Source: Prauserella endophytica
GTDB lineage: Bacteria > Actinomycetota > Actinomycetes > Mycobacteriales > Pseudonocardiaceae
Direction of reading: 5' to 3'
Length of the DNA: 64,000 bases
Assembly (NCBI RefSeq): GCF_005146945.1
Contig: NZ_SWMS01000007.1
Coordinates: forward strand, 186,001-250,000
Part shown: piece after piece, positions 24,225 through 32,516 of the stretch
Layout of the letters: each line of letters opens with the position of its first letter
How positions within the stretch are numbered: the first letter of the stretch is position 1
Notes under the pieces: generated by a model
The model's input: the letters and a program-made list of their open reading frames with translations, nothing else
Told to the model about the DNA's origin: nothing
Databases searched by the model: none
Position numbers and translations under genes: made by a program

Positions 24225-24884
24225 ATGAGCAGCGTGAGCGAAGAACCGGTCTGGAAGCAGCGCGCGGTCGAGCGGTCGACCCAGGCCGCGAAGGCCAGGG
24301 CCGAACAACGGCTCGAACGGTTTCTCGACGCCGCTCAGCTGATCATGAACGAGAAGGGCAGCACGGACTTCACGGTCCAGGAGGTGGTTGACCGTTCTCG
24401 CCAGTCACTACGCAGCTTCTACCTGCACTTCGACGGCAAGCACGAGTTGTTGCTCGCGCTGTTCGAGGACTCACTCAACGACACCGCCGAACAGATCCGC
24501 ACCAGCGCGGCGGAACACTCCGATCCGCTCGACCGGCTCGAGGTCGGCGTGCGGCTGCTGTTCGACCTGTGCCGGCTCAGCCCCGCCGCACAGCGCCCGC
24601 TGTTCACCGACTTCGCCTCACAGCTGCTGATCTCGCATCCGGCCGAGGTCAAGCTCGCCCACATGAACCTGCTGTCGGTGCTCACCGAACTGCTCACCGG
24701 CGCACAGGAAGCCGGACTGCTCCGCACGGCGGTCAAACCCCGCCGCACCGCCGCGTTGATCATGCAGACGGTCATGTTCAACGCGCAGTCGAGCGGCTCG
24801 CACGACGACAACGGCAGCCATCCCATCACCGCGGAGGAGATCTGGACCTTCTGCGCGTACGGCGTCACGCGCCGCCCGGACTGA
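24225..24884 (+). CDS. TetR/AcrR family transcriptional regulator, probable regulator of the cluster
   Basis: 219-aa TetR-type repressor; the ATG at 24225 (MSSVSEEPVW) follows GAGGCGGG, though an in-frame ATG at 24201 is possible. The N-terminal helix-turn-helix is RLERFLDAAQLIMNEKG, then STDFTVQEVVDRSRQSLRSF and YLHFDGKHELLLALFEDSL. The ligand-binding half has RPLFTDFASQLLISHPAEV and a C-terminal helical part. It is divergent from the acyl-CoA dehydrogenase operon, with a strong copy of the GAGAAT palindrome between them. Because the same palindrome or half-site occurs at every promoter of the first 27 kb, I infer this is their common repressor. The inducer is unknown, perhaps an acyl-CoA pathway intermediate. 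Confidence 0.9.
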   Translation: MSSVSEEPVWKQRAVERSTQAAKARAEQRLERFLDAAQLIMNEKGSTDFTVQEVVDRSRQSLRSFYLHFDGKHELLLALFEDSLNDTAEQIRTSAAEHSDPLDRLEVGVRLLFDLCRLSPAAQRPLFTDFASQLLISHPAEVKLAHMNLLSVLTELLTGAQEAGLLRTAVKPRRTAALIMQTVMFNAQSSGSHDDNGSHPITAEEIWTFCAYGVTRRPD

Positions 24885-24889
24885 CCCCC

Positions 24890-25110
24890 AGCGGGCGTTG
24901 GTACGAGGGGTCACGCCGGTCGCGCGTCCCGCTCGGATGGCCCTGCCGCTGGAAGAAGTCCGACCGCAGCACCGAGGCGTCCGCCGTGAACATCAGCTCG
25001 ACGGTGGAGCGCCGCGGCGCGATCCGCCACACTCCGGCGCGCTTCTCCGGGCCGGTCGAGGGAGTAGCTCTCGCAGTGGGCGACGTCGCCGTCGATACGC
25101 ATCGCCATCT
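24890..25110 (-). pseudogene. Decayed SnoaL-like (NTF2-fold) gene fragment
   Basis: Reading leftward, one frame gives TGKMAMRIDGDVAHCESYSL, the central strand of SnoaL-like polyketide cyclase/dehydratase-type proteins. After a frame change near 25062 the adjacent frame gives AGVWRIAPRRSTVELMFTADASVL and GTRDRRDPSYQRP, the usual C-terminal pattern (GxWRIxxR ... GRRDRSDPSY). The N-terminal third is missing and the two parts are out of frame, so this is a remnant rather than a gene. It sits directly after the LLM gene, in the same orientation as if once in that operon. This accounts for most of the gap 24885-25116. Confidence 0.6.
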
Positions 25111-25116
25111 TTCCGG

Positions 25117-26088
25117 TCAGGCCTTCGCGGCCGCGAAGGCTCGCAGCTCCCTGGGCACGTCGGGTCCGGTCGGCGTGTAGACGATCTCGCGGAAGCCGTG
25201 CCCGGCGAGCCTGGCGAGCCGTCCGCGGGTGCGTTCCACGTCGCCGATCATCGTCCGGACGTCCAGATGCTCGAGCAGCAGACGGTCGCGCTCGGTGAGG
25301 TGGGTGACGTGCCCCTCGAAGGTCAGCAGGTGCCGCTCGCCGTCGGGGGCGAGCGCCTCGAGCTGCTCGCGCCAGGCGCGGCCGCCGGGCAGCGCGTCGA
25401 CGGCCTCGGCCCCGCCCTTGGCATACGCCTCGTGCCAGCCGACCACCCGCCACGGTCCGACGGCCTCCCGCACCCGGCTCGATCCGGGGTCCTCGCCTGG
25501 GTCGAGCACGGTGCCGGAGACGATCGTCGCGGTGGGCAGGCTCGGATGGGGCGGGCCGATGACGCCGTCCGCCACCTCGCCCGCGAGCTCGGCACCCCGG
25601 GGGCCGAACGCGCTGAGCCACAACGGAACCTGCACCGGCCGGGGTGCGGCCAGGCCGGGAGCGTGCAGCATCCTGGCCCGCTGACCGTCCACAATGGCCA
25701 CCTTCCCGGCCAGCAGCTCGCGTACGCCGGTGACGTGGTCGCGCAGCGCCCGCAGCGTCAGCGGGCGCTGACCCGTCGCCACGCGCGCGGTGAAGCCCGT
25801 GCCGAAGCACGCACGGAACCGCCCCTCCGAGATCCGCGCGATGGTCGCGATCGCGGAGGCCATCGTCGGCACCGACCGCTGGCCGGGCACGAGGACCGCC
25901 GTGGCGAGCCCGATCCGCTCCGTGCGCTCGGCGGCGCGGGCCAGGTGCACGAAGGTGTCCTCCCACAACGGCGCCGAGTCGAAGCTCCACACCCTGGCGT
26001 AGCCGAGTTCCTCGGCCAGCACGGCCAGTTCGGCGAAGTCCGGCCCGGGAGGCAGCCCGCAGGACAGCTCGAACGCCTCCGCGCTCAT
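25117..26088 (-). CDS. LLM-class F420-dependent oxidoreductase
   Basis: 323-aa luciferase-like TIM-barrel protein. Characteristic segments are FAELAVLAEELGYARVWSFDSAPLWED near the N-terminus, ATIARISEGRFRACFGTGFT around the cofactor site, and VPLWLSAFGPRGAELAGEVADGVI in the middle. The start overlaps by 4 nt the stop of the DUF1330-type gene upstream. No finer subgroup recognised. Together with four other LLM genes it marks this cluster as F420- or flavin-heavy. Reaction unknown. Confidence 0.87.
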   Translation of the reverse strand: MSAEAFELSCGLPPGPDFAELAVLAEELGYARVWSFDSAPLWEDTFVHLARAAERTERIGLATAVLVPGQRSVPTMASAIATIARISEGRFRACFGTGFTARVATGQRPLTLRALRDHVTGVRELLAGKVAIVDGQRARMLHAPGLAAPRPVQVPLWLSAFGPRGAELAGEVADGVIGPPHPSLPTATIVSGTVLDPGEDPGSSRVREAVGPWRVVGWHEAYAKGGAEAVDALPGGRAWREQLEALAPDGERHLLTFEGHVTHLTERDRLLLEHLDVRTMIGDVERTRGRLARLAGHGFREIVYTPTGPDVPRELRAFAAAKA

Positions 26089-26411
26089 GCCGGCCGGCTC
26101 GAACCGGAGCGGTGCGGCAGCTCGAAGCCCGTGAGGATCACGGCGTTGGTCCGCGCCGCCGCGAGGCGCAGGGGCTTGGCCTTCTCGTACTCGGGCGAGG
26201 CGTACCAGGCCCGAGCCGCCTTCACCGACTCGAACTCCAGCACCACGGTCCGGTCGCCGTGCCAGGTCCCCTCCAGCGTCTGAGGATCGGGATCCGCCGC
26301 CAGCACCCGGGCACCAGAGGCCACCAGCGCGGGCGCCGAGGCCCTGCCGTAGGCGGCCATGCCCGCTTCGTCCTCGATGGCCTCGGTCAGGATGACATAC
26401 GCCTTGGGCAT
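26085..26411 (-). CDS. DUF1330-family small protein
   Basis: 108-aa dimeric alpha/beta-barrel-type protein. MPKAYVILTEAIEDEAGM, the RTVVLEFESVKAARAWYASPEY motif and the KPLRLAAARTNAVIL end are the DUF1330 signature. The biochemical role of the family is not established. It is co-transcribed with the LLM oxidoreductase downstream (ATGA overlap), suggesting it assists that enzyme. A cluster operator copy lies 17 bp before the start. Confidence 0.87.
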   Translation of the reverse strand: MPKAYVILTEAIEDEAGMAAYGRASAPALVASGARVLAADPDPQTLEGTWHGDRTVVLEFESVKAARAWYASPEYEKAKPLRLAAARTNAVILTGFELPHRSGSSRPA

Positions 26412-26427
26412 CCGGTCTCCCTTTTGC

Positions 26428-26442
26428 GAGAATTTCGTTCTC
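26428..26442. promoter_or_regulatory. Operator copy GAGAATTTCGTTCTC between divergent DUF1330 and LLM genes
   Basis: Inverted repeat GAGAA-tttcg-TTCTC with perfect 5-bp arms, in the 84-bp divergent gap (26412-26495). It marks the rightmost member of the proposed regulon. Confidence 0.7.
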
Positions 26443-26495
26443 TCATTTCGAGACTGTTACTCTACATGCCGCGAACGATGCTAGGAAGGAGCGGC

Positions 26496-27353
26496 ATGGA
26501 TCTGTCCGGAGTCGGCGTGTGGAGCCCGTACCTGCGCTACGGGGACCGTGCGGAGGCGGCGGACGCCGCAGCCGAACTCGACCAACTGGGTTTCCGGGCG
26601 CTGTGGATCCCGGACGCGGGCGGGCCGGTCTTCGACGCCGCGGGCGACCTGCTCGCCGCGACGAACCGAATCGTGCTCGCGACGGGCGTGCTGAACCTGT
26701 GGCTGCACGCCCCTGCCGACGTCGCCAGGTCGGCTGCCGCCCTTGCCGCCACGCACGGCGACCGGTTCCTGCTGGGCCTCGGAGTCAGCCACGGCCCCCG
26801 CGCCGACGCGGTACGGCCCGGCCGCTACCACCGGCCGCTGCGGGCGATGCACACGTTCCTCGACGATCTCGACACCGCGCGGCCATCGGTGCCCGCCTCG
26901 GCACGCGTGCTGGCCGCGCTCGGTCCGAAGATGCTCGACATCGCCGCCAAGCGAGCCCGCGGAGCCCACACCTACCTGGTCCCGCCGGAGCACACCCGCC
27001 TCGCCCGCGAGGCACTCGGCGACAAGGCGCTGGTGCTGCCCGAGCAGACCGCGATCCTCTGTGCGAGCGCGGACGAGGCACGAGCCATCGGAACCGGCTG
27101 GCTGCGGCGTTACCTCGGCCTGCCGAACTACGCACGCAACCTGCTCCGTCTCGGCTTCACCGAGGACGACCTGGCCTCGGTGAGCGACCGCCTGTTCGAC
27201 GCCCTCATCGCGTGGGGTGACGAGGAGGCGATCAGCCGCAGGGTCCACGAGCACCGGGCCGCCGGAGCCGACCACGTCTGCCTGCAGCTGCTCACGGCGA
27301 CACCGGAGACGTTCCCCCGTGAGCAGTGGCGCCGCCTCGCCTCCACCCTCTAG
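26496..27353 (+). CDS. LLM-class F420-dependent oxidoreductase (TIGR03620-like)
   Basis: 285-aa luciferase-like protein; the ATG at 26496 follows AGGAAGGAG. The N-terminal VGVWSPYLRYGDRAEAADAA, ALWIPDAGGPVFDAAGDLLAAT, GLGVSHGPRADAVRPGRY and LAALGPKMLDIAAKRARGAHTYLV motifs resemble the probable F420-dependent group named after MSMEG_4141 (from memory). Single rightward gene at the right edge of block 1, converging with the hexuronate operon 27 bp further on. Substrate unknown. Confidence 0.88.
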   Translation: MDLSGVGVWSPYLRYGDRAEAADAAAELDQLGFRALWIPDAGGPVFDAAGDLLAATNRIVLATGVLNLWLHAPADVARSAAALAATHGDRFLLGLGVSHGPRADAVRPGRYHRPLRAMHTFLDDLDTARPSVPASARVLAALGPKMLDIAAKRARGAHTYLVPPEHTRLAREALGDKALVLPEQTAILCASADEARAIGTGWLRRYLGLPNYARNLLRLGFTEDDLASVSDRLFDALIAWGDEEAISRRVHEHRAAGADHVCLQLLTATPETFPREQWRRLASTL

Positions 27354-27360
27354 TGTCCTG

Positions 27361-27374
27361 CGCCCGGCCGGGCG
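27361..27374. terminator. Perfect 14-bp GC palindrome between convergent genes (weak terminator candidate)
   Basis: CGCCCGGCCGGGCG in the 27-bp gap between two convergent genes. It has no loop and no T-tract, so termination is uncertain, but it marks the border of blocks 1 and 2. Confidence 0.35.
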
Positions 27375-27380
27375 GAGCGA

Positions 27381-27968
27381 TCAGCAATGGTTCCGGTGGA
27401 CGCCTCGGTCGGCGAAACGCTTCCCGCCGTTGGCAAGCCCGGCGGCGCGTGGGGCGAGTCGTCCCGTGATCTCGGAGACGATGTCCGGGGGGTCGCCTGC
27501 GATGTCGATCGTGCTGCCCGGCTCGTCCGCCTCCAGCGGTTCCAGGGTCGCCAGCTGGGACGGGAGCAGATCGGCGGGCATGAAGTGTCCTTCCCGGTCC
27601 GCCATCCGCGACGCGATCAGGCTCGCGTCCCCGTGGAGGTGCACGAACTCGAGCGGAACGCCCGCTCCGGCCCGCAACGCGTCACGGTACCTGCGACGCA
27701 GCGCCGAACAGGCGACGACGAGGCGCCTGCCTCGCGCGGCGTTCGCCGCGACGCGCGAGGCGACCCGGGCGAGCCACGGTTCGCGGTCCGCGTCGGTGAG
27801 CGGCACGCCGGCGGCCATCTTCGCCCGCGCCTCGTCGGAGTGCAGGTCGTCGGCGTCGACGAAGCCCGCCCGCAGTTCCTCGGCGAGCAGGCGGCCCACC
27901 GTGGTCTTGCCGCAGCCGGAAACGCCCATCACGACAAGGGAACCCGCTGTGCTCATCGGCCCGGTCAC
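27381..27968 (-). CDS. gntK: Gluconokinase-type kinase (GntK family)
   Basis: 195-aa P-loop kinase of the shikimate/gluconate kinase fold, phosphorylating gluconate to 6-phosphogluconate with ATP. The Walker A is GVSGCGKTT near residues 15-23. Gluconokinase signatures [21 protein letters not shown] and [16 protein letters not shown], plus the [19 protein letters not shown] segment, are all clear. A GTG at 27968 overlaps the mannonate dehydratase stop (GTGA); an ATG four codons on is an alternative start. In a hexuronate operon one expects a KDG kinase, which is a ribokinase-fold protein. This one is not, so its role here is odd. Confidence 0.9.
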   Translation of the reverse strand: MTGPMSTAGSLVVMGVSGCGKTTVGRLLAEELRAGFVDADDLHSDEARAKMAAGVPLTDADREPWLARVASRVAANAARGRRLVVACSALRRRYRDALRAGAGVPLEFVHLHGDASLIASRMADREGHFMPADLLPSQLATLEPLEADEPGSTIDIAGDPPDIVSEITGRLAPRAAGLANGGKRFADRGVHRNHC

Positions 27969-29203
27969 CAGTCGTGCACCGTGCCGTCGTGCAGGCGGTT
28001 GTAGGGCAGGTAGGCCTGCTCGTACGGGTACTTCCCCGCCTCGTCGACGTCGAGGGTCACGCCGAGGCCGGGTTCGTCGCCGGGGTGGAGGTACCCGTCG
28101 CTCCAGGTGAAGGTCTGCCGGAACACCGTGTTCGTGCGATCGCCGTGGCGCATGTACTCCTGGATGCCGAAGTTGTGGATCGCCAGCCCGAGATGCATCG
28201 CCGCCGCCATCCCGACGGGCGAGATGTCGGTCGGCCCGTGCATGCCCGACTTCACCTGGTACATCGCCGCGTAGTCGAGCGTCTTGCGCAGCGGTGAGAT
28301 CCCGCCCATGTGGGTCACGGCCCCGCGCACGTAGTCGATCAGCTGGTCGCGGATGAGGTCCTTGAAGTCCCAGACCGTGTTGAAGATCTCGCCGATCGCG
28401 AGTGGCGTGGTGGTGTGCTGCCGCACCAGCCGCAGCGCCTCCTGGTTCTCGGCTGGCGTGCAGTCCTCGAGCCAGAACAGGTCGTAGGGCTCGAGGCTCT
28501 TGCCGAGCCTCGCGGCCTGGATCGGGGTCATCCGGTGGTGCCCGTCGTGCAGCAGCGGAAGGTCCGGCCCGAACTCGTTGCGCACGGCATCGAAGACGCC
28601 GGGAAGGTGCTTGAGGTAGGCGCGGGTGTCCCAGTCCTCCTCGATCGGCCTCGCGCCACGCCGCGCGGGCTCGTGGTCGTACCGCACCTCGCCGTCGCCG
28701 ACGTCGGCTCCCTGGGAGGCGATCCCGTAGATCGCCTTCAGACCCGGTACTCCCGTTTGGACACGGATCGCCCGGTATCCCTGTTCCAGGTGCGCGCGGA
28801 TACTGTCGAACAGCTCAGGGAGTTCCTTGCCCGATGCGTGCCCGTAGGCGAGCAGACCGCGACGGGACGCGCCACCCAGCAACTGGTAGACCGGCATGCC
28901 CGCCGCCTTGCCCTTGATGTCCCACAACGCCATGTCCACGGCGGCGATCGCCGCCATGGTCACCGGGCCGCGACGCCAGTAGGCGCCGCGGTAGAGGAAC
29001 TGCCAGGTGTCCTCGATACGGGAGGCGTCGCTGCCCACGAGCAGGGGCACCACATGCTCCCGCAGGTAGGCCACGACGGCGAGTTCACGGCCGTTCAGGG
29101 TCGCGTCACCGAGTCCGGTGAGCCCGTCGTCGGTGGTGAGCTTCAGCGTGACGAAGTTGCGGTCGGGACTGGTGACGATGACCTCGGCCTTGTCGATGAT
29201 CAC
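27965..29203 (-). CDS. manD: D-mannonate dehydratase (enolase superfamily, ManD/RspA type)
   Basis: 412-aa enolase-superfamily dehydratase converting D-mannonate to 2-keto-3-deoxygluconate. Start GTG ([20 protein letters not shown]) overlapping the symporter stop (GTGA). It shows [38 protein letters not shown] and the metal-ligand series Asp in LLHDGHHR, Glu in FWLEDCTP and Glu in IGEIF. The C-terminal [17 protein letters not shown] and the [16 protein letters not shown] end are typical of ManD. It is the third step of the glucuronate route after UxaC and UxuB. Some RspA-group members also act on gluconate or are weak, but the context favours mannonate. Confidence 0.92.
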   Translation of the reverse strand: MIIDKAEVIVTSPDRNFVTLKLTTDDGLTGLGDATLNGRELAVVAYLREHVVPLLVGSDASRIEDTWQFLYRGAYWRRGPVTMAAIAAVDMALWDIKGKAAGMPVYQLLGGASRRGLLAYGHASGKELPELFDSIRAHLEQGYRAIRVQTGVPGLKAIYGIASQGADVGDGEVRYDHEPARRGARPIEEDWDTRAYLKHLPGVFDAVRNEFGPDLPLLHDGHHRMTPIQAARLGKSLEPYDLFWLEDCTPAENQEALRLVRQHTTTPLAIGEIFNTVWDFKDLIRDQLIDYVRGAVTHMGGISPLRKTLDYAAMYQVKSGMHGPTDISPVGMAAAMHLGLAIHNFGIQEYMRHGDRTNTVFRQTFTWSDGYLHPGDEPGLGVTLDVDEAGKYPYEQAYLPYNRLHDGTVHDW

Positions 29204-30588
29204 ACGGACTCCTCGTGCAGGTCGGTGTTCGTGTCCTGGCGACGCTGCCTGATCTCCTGGACCAGCTTCGCGTGCACCTTGTCCGTCAGTGGGTAGGCGA
29301 GCATGATCAGCACGGCGCCGAGGGTCAGCAGTGCCGGCACCAACGCGGCGCCCGCGCGGATGCCCCACTCCGCCGCTGTGGTCTGCTCCATGGCGGAGCC
29401 GACGTACCCGCCGAGAGCGAGCGCGTACGCGCCGAGCGCGCCGCCCACAGCCTGACCTGCCTTGCGCGTGAAGGAGAAGACCGCGTAGATGGTCCCCTCC
29501 GACCGGACACCGGTCTTCCACTCGCCGTACTCCACCGTGTCGGCCTCAAGCGCGTAGATGATCGTGGTCACCAGTGAAAGGCCCGGCAACGACAGCATGA
29601 GCGCGGTGAACGCCACCCACACGTTGGGTGCGACGAAGGCGACGAAACCGCCGCCAGCCGCCACGAGGCCGGATCCGATGTAGGCAGCGCGTTTCCCCCA
29701 CCTGCGCACGATCCTCGGCACGAACGGCGCTACGGCGAAGTTGACCACGAGCTGCCCGATCGACAGGAACGGCATCAGGTGTAGTGCGTCGAACACGTCG
29801 CGGATGAGGTAGATCTGCGCCGTCGACTTGGCCATCAGCGCCGACAGCAGTAGCAGCGCGCTCAGGCACAGCAATGCGAGCGGTTTGTTGCCCTTGACAA
29901 CCCGGTACGACTGCCGCAGCGTTACCCGGGGAACCGCCCGCTCCACTCGCTCCTTCGCGGTGAAGAAGAGGAACATGTAGCAGGCCGTCCCGACGACCAC
30001 GAAGGCGAGCGTGGCCGTGGTGAAGATGGCCTGGAGGTCGTTCGACTTGGACAGCATCGGGGCCAGCACGGCCCCGAGCAGGGCCGCCACCGTGGCGCTG
30101 CCGAGTGAGCGGGCGACCGAGAGCTTGGACCGCTCGGCAGAGTCCTGGGTCATGGCCGCCGCGAGCGAGCCGTAGGGAATGTTGACGAGCGTGTACGCGA
30201 CCCCGAGTCCCGCGTACGTGAGATAGGCGTACAGCAGCGCGCCGGACTCACCCAGCTCCGGCACGTTGAACGTCGCGACCGACAGCAGCAGCAGCGGTAC
30301 CGATCCGAACAGGATGAACGGCCGGAACTTGCCCCAGCGCGTGCTGACGCGGTCGACCACCCGTCCGGCTACCAGGTCAGTGAACGCGTCGAAGACCCGC
30401 AGGACGAGGAACATCGTGCCGACCGCCGCGGCGGAGATGCCCACGACGTCCGTGTAGTAGACGAGCAGGAACATCGTCGACATCATGAAGGCGAGGTTGT
30501 TCCCGGCGTCGCCGGCGCCATAGCCGACGATCGCCGCCCAGCTCAGCCTGCCGGACCCGCTCTTGCCTTCCTCGGTGGTTGTGGTCAT
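29200..30588 (-). CDS. GPH-family glycoside/hexuronide:cation symporter (MFS)
   Basis: 462-aa membrane transporter of the glycoside-pentoside-hexuronide family (MelB/UidB-like), with about 12 helices. Diagnostic motifs are [20 protein letters not shown] at the N-terminus, [24 protein letters not shown] after helix 2, and [18 protein letters not shown] in the second half. ATG at 30588 with AAGGGG ahead. First gene of the leftward operon symporter, manD, gntK. It is probably a glucuronide or hexuronate importer. It lies next to the decayed beta-glucuronidase at 30607, mirroring the uidA-uidB arrangement. Confidence 0.92.
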   Translation of the reverse strand: MTTTTEEGKSGSGRLSWAAIVGYGAGDAGNNLAFMMSTMFLLVYYTDVVGISAAAVGTMFLVLRVFDAFTDLVAGRVVDRVSTRWGKFRPFILFGSVPLLLLSVATFNVPELGESGALLYAYLTYAGLGVAYTLVNIPYGSLAAAMTQDSAERSKLSVARSLGSATVAALLGAVLAPMLSKSNDLQAIFTTATLAFVVVGTACYMFLFFTAKERVERAVPRVTLRQSYRVVKGNKPLALLCLSALLLLSALMAKSTAQIYLIRDVFDALHLMPFLSIGQLVVNFAVAPFVPRIVRRWGKRAAYIGSGLVAAGGGFVAFVAPNVWVAFTALMLSLPGLSLVTTIIYALEADTVEYGEWKTGVRSEGTIYAVFSFTRKAGQAVGGALGAYALALGGYVGSAMEQTTAAEWGIRAGAALVPALLTLGAVLIMLAYPLTDKVHAKLVQEIRQRRQDTNTDLHEESV

Positions 30589-30606
30589 CCGTGGCCCCTT
30601 TGCCAT

Positions 30607-30946
30607 GTGAACCTGTCTGGTGCGCCCGCGGCGCCAGTCGGCGTCACCGAGCTTGCGGCCGCGGAGATGCGCCCGGACGGCGTAGGTGGAAGACGGCGCC
30701 CGGCCTCGGCTCCGACGATCTCGCCGGACGGAGTCGTCTCCCTGGTCGGCTCGTTGCCGACACCAATGGTCAGCCGGTGCTCCCGGGGTCGGGGAAGAGG
30801 TCGTTGCAGCTCGCGGGGACCGGCTCGCGCGCCGCGCCGAGTCGACGGCGCCAGGTGCCGGCCCCGGCCTGCGTGTCGACGACGGACCGCCACATCCCGT
30901 CGATACTCAGGAACTTCCGGGTCGAGGTGGTCTGCGCCTTCGGCAT
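30607..30946 (-). pseudogene. Decayed second beta-glucuronidase (uidA) gene
   Basis: A leftward frame starting at 30946, with an intact GGAGG ribosome site, reads MPKAQTTSTRKFLSIDGMWR, followed by AREPVPASCNDLFPDP. It aligns clearly with the N-terminus of the intact beta-glucuronidase at 35007 ([13 protein letters not shown] ... [16 protein letters not shown]). It then shifts to another frame that reads HRLTIGVGNEPTRETTPSGE, matching [20 protein letters not shown] from further along the enzyme. So at least one internal deletion of about 80 codons, one frameshift and loss of the rest have occurred. It precedes the symporter in the same orientation. The remainder of the gap to uxaC holds only operator sites. 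Confidence 0.8.
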
Positions 30947-31008
30947 CGAACACCTCCGGATACGACTGGCGAATGGTGCTCCATGCCTACCAGACCCAGA
31001 CCGGATTT

Positions 31009-31022
31009 GGCAATCGGTTGTC
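31009..31022. promoter_or_regulatory. LacI-type operator GGCAATCGGTTGTC
   Basis: Copy of the 14-bp motif GGCAACCGATTGCC (central CG, AA/TT arms) found six times in block 2. It lies 62 bp before the decayed beta-glucuronidase start and 87 bp before uxaC, in their divergent promoter region. Confidence 0.65.
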
Positions 31023-31073
31023 ATCAAGAATCAGGAGGTTCTTATTGTCCATGAGAACCCGAGAGCCCAGGAA

Positions 31074-31087
31074 GGCAACCGATTGAC
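31074..31087. promoter_or_regulatory. LacI-type operator GGCAACCGATTGAC
   Basis: Second copy in the same divergent region, 65 bp from the first and 22 bp before the uxaC start. A DNA loop or cooperative binding between the two sites is possible. Confidence 0.7.
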
Positions 31088-31109
31088 AAAGCCGCGTCCA
31101 CCGGCTGTG

Positions 31110-32516
31110 ATGGGTCGCGTGCTGATTTCTCGACGACGCGATCCGGACCGCCTGTTGCCCGCCGACCCGACGCTCCGTTCCGTCGCGCGGGAGCTGTACG
31201 CGCTCACCGCGAACCTGCCGATCCTGTCCCCCCATGGGCACGTCCCGGCCGCGCTCCTCCTGCACGACGAGCCGTTCGCGAACGCGACCGAGTTGTTCCT
31301 CACCCACGACCACTACGTCACGCGGCTGCTGCACGCGGACGGAGTCGGCCTGGCCGAGTTGGGGCTGGGGGAACGGGCGGCGGACCCGCGGGAGGTCTGG
31401 CGGTTGCTCGCCGAACGGTGGCACCTCTTCGCGGGCACTGCCACGGGCTACTGGATCGACGAGGAACTGTCGGGCCTGTTCGGCGTCGAGGAACCGCTGT
31501 GCGCCGAGACAGCGGACAGCGTCTACGACGCCGTCGCGGCCGCGCTCGCCGAGCCCGCGTTCCGGCCACGGGCGCTGTTCGGCCGCTTCGGGATCGAGGT
31601 ACTCGCCACCACCGACGACCCGCTCGACGACCTCGCCAACCACGCCGCGCTCGCCACGTCCGGCCTCCCCGGCCGCGTCATCCCGACCTTCCGCCCGGAC
31701 GCCTATCTCAACGCGGCGAGCCCCGGCTTCGCTGAGGCGGCGGGGAAACTGCTCGCGGCGACCGGGCAGCCCGCCACGTTCGCCGGGTATCTGCGTGGTC
31801 TGGAGGAACGGCGGCGCCACTTCATCGAGCACGGGGCGACCTCCGCCGACCACGGTGTCGTCCGCCCGGTGACCGTCGCACTGGAGCCCGGCGAGGCCGA
31901 ACGCCTGTTCCGGGCGGCGCTCTCCGGTGCGGCCGACGCCCGCGAGCGCGACACCCTGGCCGCCCACCTGCTGTGGCAGATGGCGCGGATGAGCGTCGAG
32001 GACGGACTGGTGATGACGATCCACGCCGGGGTCTTCCGCAACCACAACAGCCACACCCACGAGCGGTTCGGGCCGGACACCGGCCACGACATCCCGCTGC
32101 CCACGTCGTGGGTCGAGGGGCTGCGGCCCCTGCTGGAGAGCTTCGGGCTCGAACCCGGCTTCCAGCTCGGCCTGTTCACCGTCGACGAGAGCACCTTCTC
32201 CCGCGAGCTGGCCCCACTCGCCGGGTTCTATCCGAGCGTCTACGTGGGCGCCCCCTGGTGGTTCCTCGACGCCCCGCACGCGATTGACCGGTTCCGCTCC
32301 GCCGTGACCGAGACCGCCGGCTTCTACCGCACCACGGGCTTCATCGACGACACGCGGGCCTTCGCCTCGATTCCCGCCCGCCACGACATGTCCCGCCGCA
32401 CGGACGCGGCCTTCCTGGCCCGCCTCGTCGTCGAGGGCAGGGTCCACGCCGACGACGCGCGCCGCATCGCCGTCGACCTGGTCGACGCCCAGCCACGACG
32501 GGTGTTCAAACTGTGA
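31110..32516 (+). CDS. uxaC: Glucuronate isomerase (uronate isomerase)
   Basis: 468-aa amidohydrolase-superfamily enzyme isomerising D-glucuronate to D-fructuronate (and galacturonate to tagaturonate). The N-terminal PILSPHGHVPAALLL carries the HxH metal pair. ELFLTHDHYVTRLLHADGV, VLATTDDPLDDL, VIPTFRPDAYLNA and the FRNHNSHTHERFGPDTGHDIP segment are family hallmarks. The start at 31110 (MGRVLISRRRDPDRLLPADP) has only a weak ribosome site, but a homologous N-terminus would begin about here. First gene of the operon uxaC, uxuB-like, lacI, with two LacI-type operators upstream. Confidence 0.93.
   Translation: MGRVLISRRRDPDRLLPADPTLRSVARELYALTANLPILSPHGHVPAALLLHDEPFANATELFLTHDHYVTRLLHADGVGLAELGLGERAADPREVWRLLAERWHLFAGTATGYWIDEELSGLFGVEEPLCAETADSVYDAVAAALAEPAFRPRALFGRFGIEVLATTDDPLDDLANHAALATSGLPGRVIPTFRPDAYLNAASPGFAEAAGKLLAATGQPATFAGYLRGLEERRRHFIEHGATSADHGVVRPVTVALEPGEAERLFRAALSGAADARERDTLAAHLLWQMARMSVEDGLVMTIHAGVFRNHNSHTHERFGPDTGHDIPLPTSWVEGLRPLLESFGLEPGFQLGLFTVDESTFSRELAPLAGFYPSVYVGAPWWFLDAPHAIDRFRSAVTETAGFYRTTGFIDDTRAFASIPARHDMSRRTDAAFLARLVVEGRVHADDARRIAVDLVDAQPRRVFKL

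Noticed and set aside
1-27353. Canonical cholesterol degradation cluster
   Set aside because: KshB-like and FadE28/29-like proteins suggested it, but KstD, KshA, HsaA-D, Mce4 and KstR-type genes are absent and the operator differs from the known KstR motifs as I recall them.
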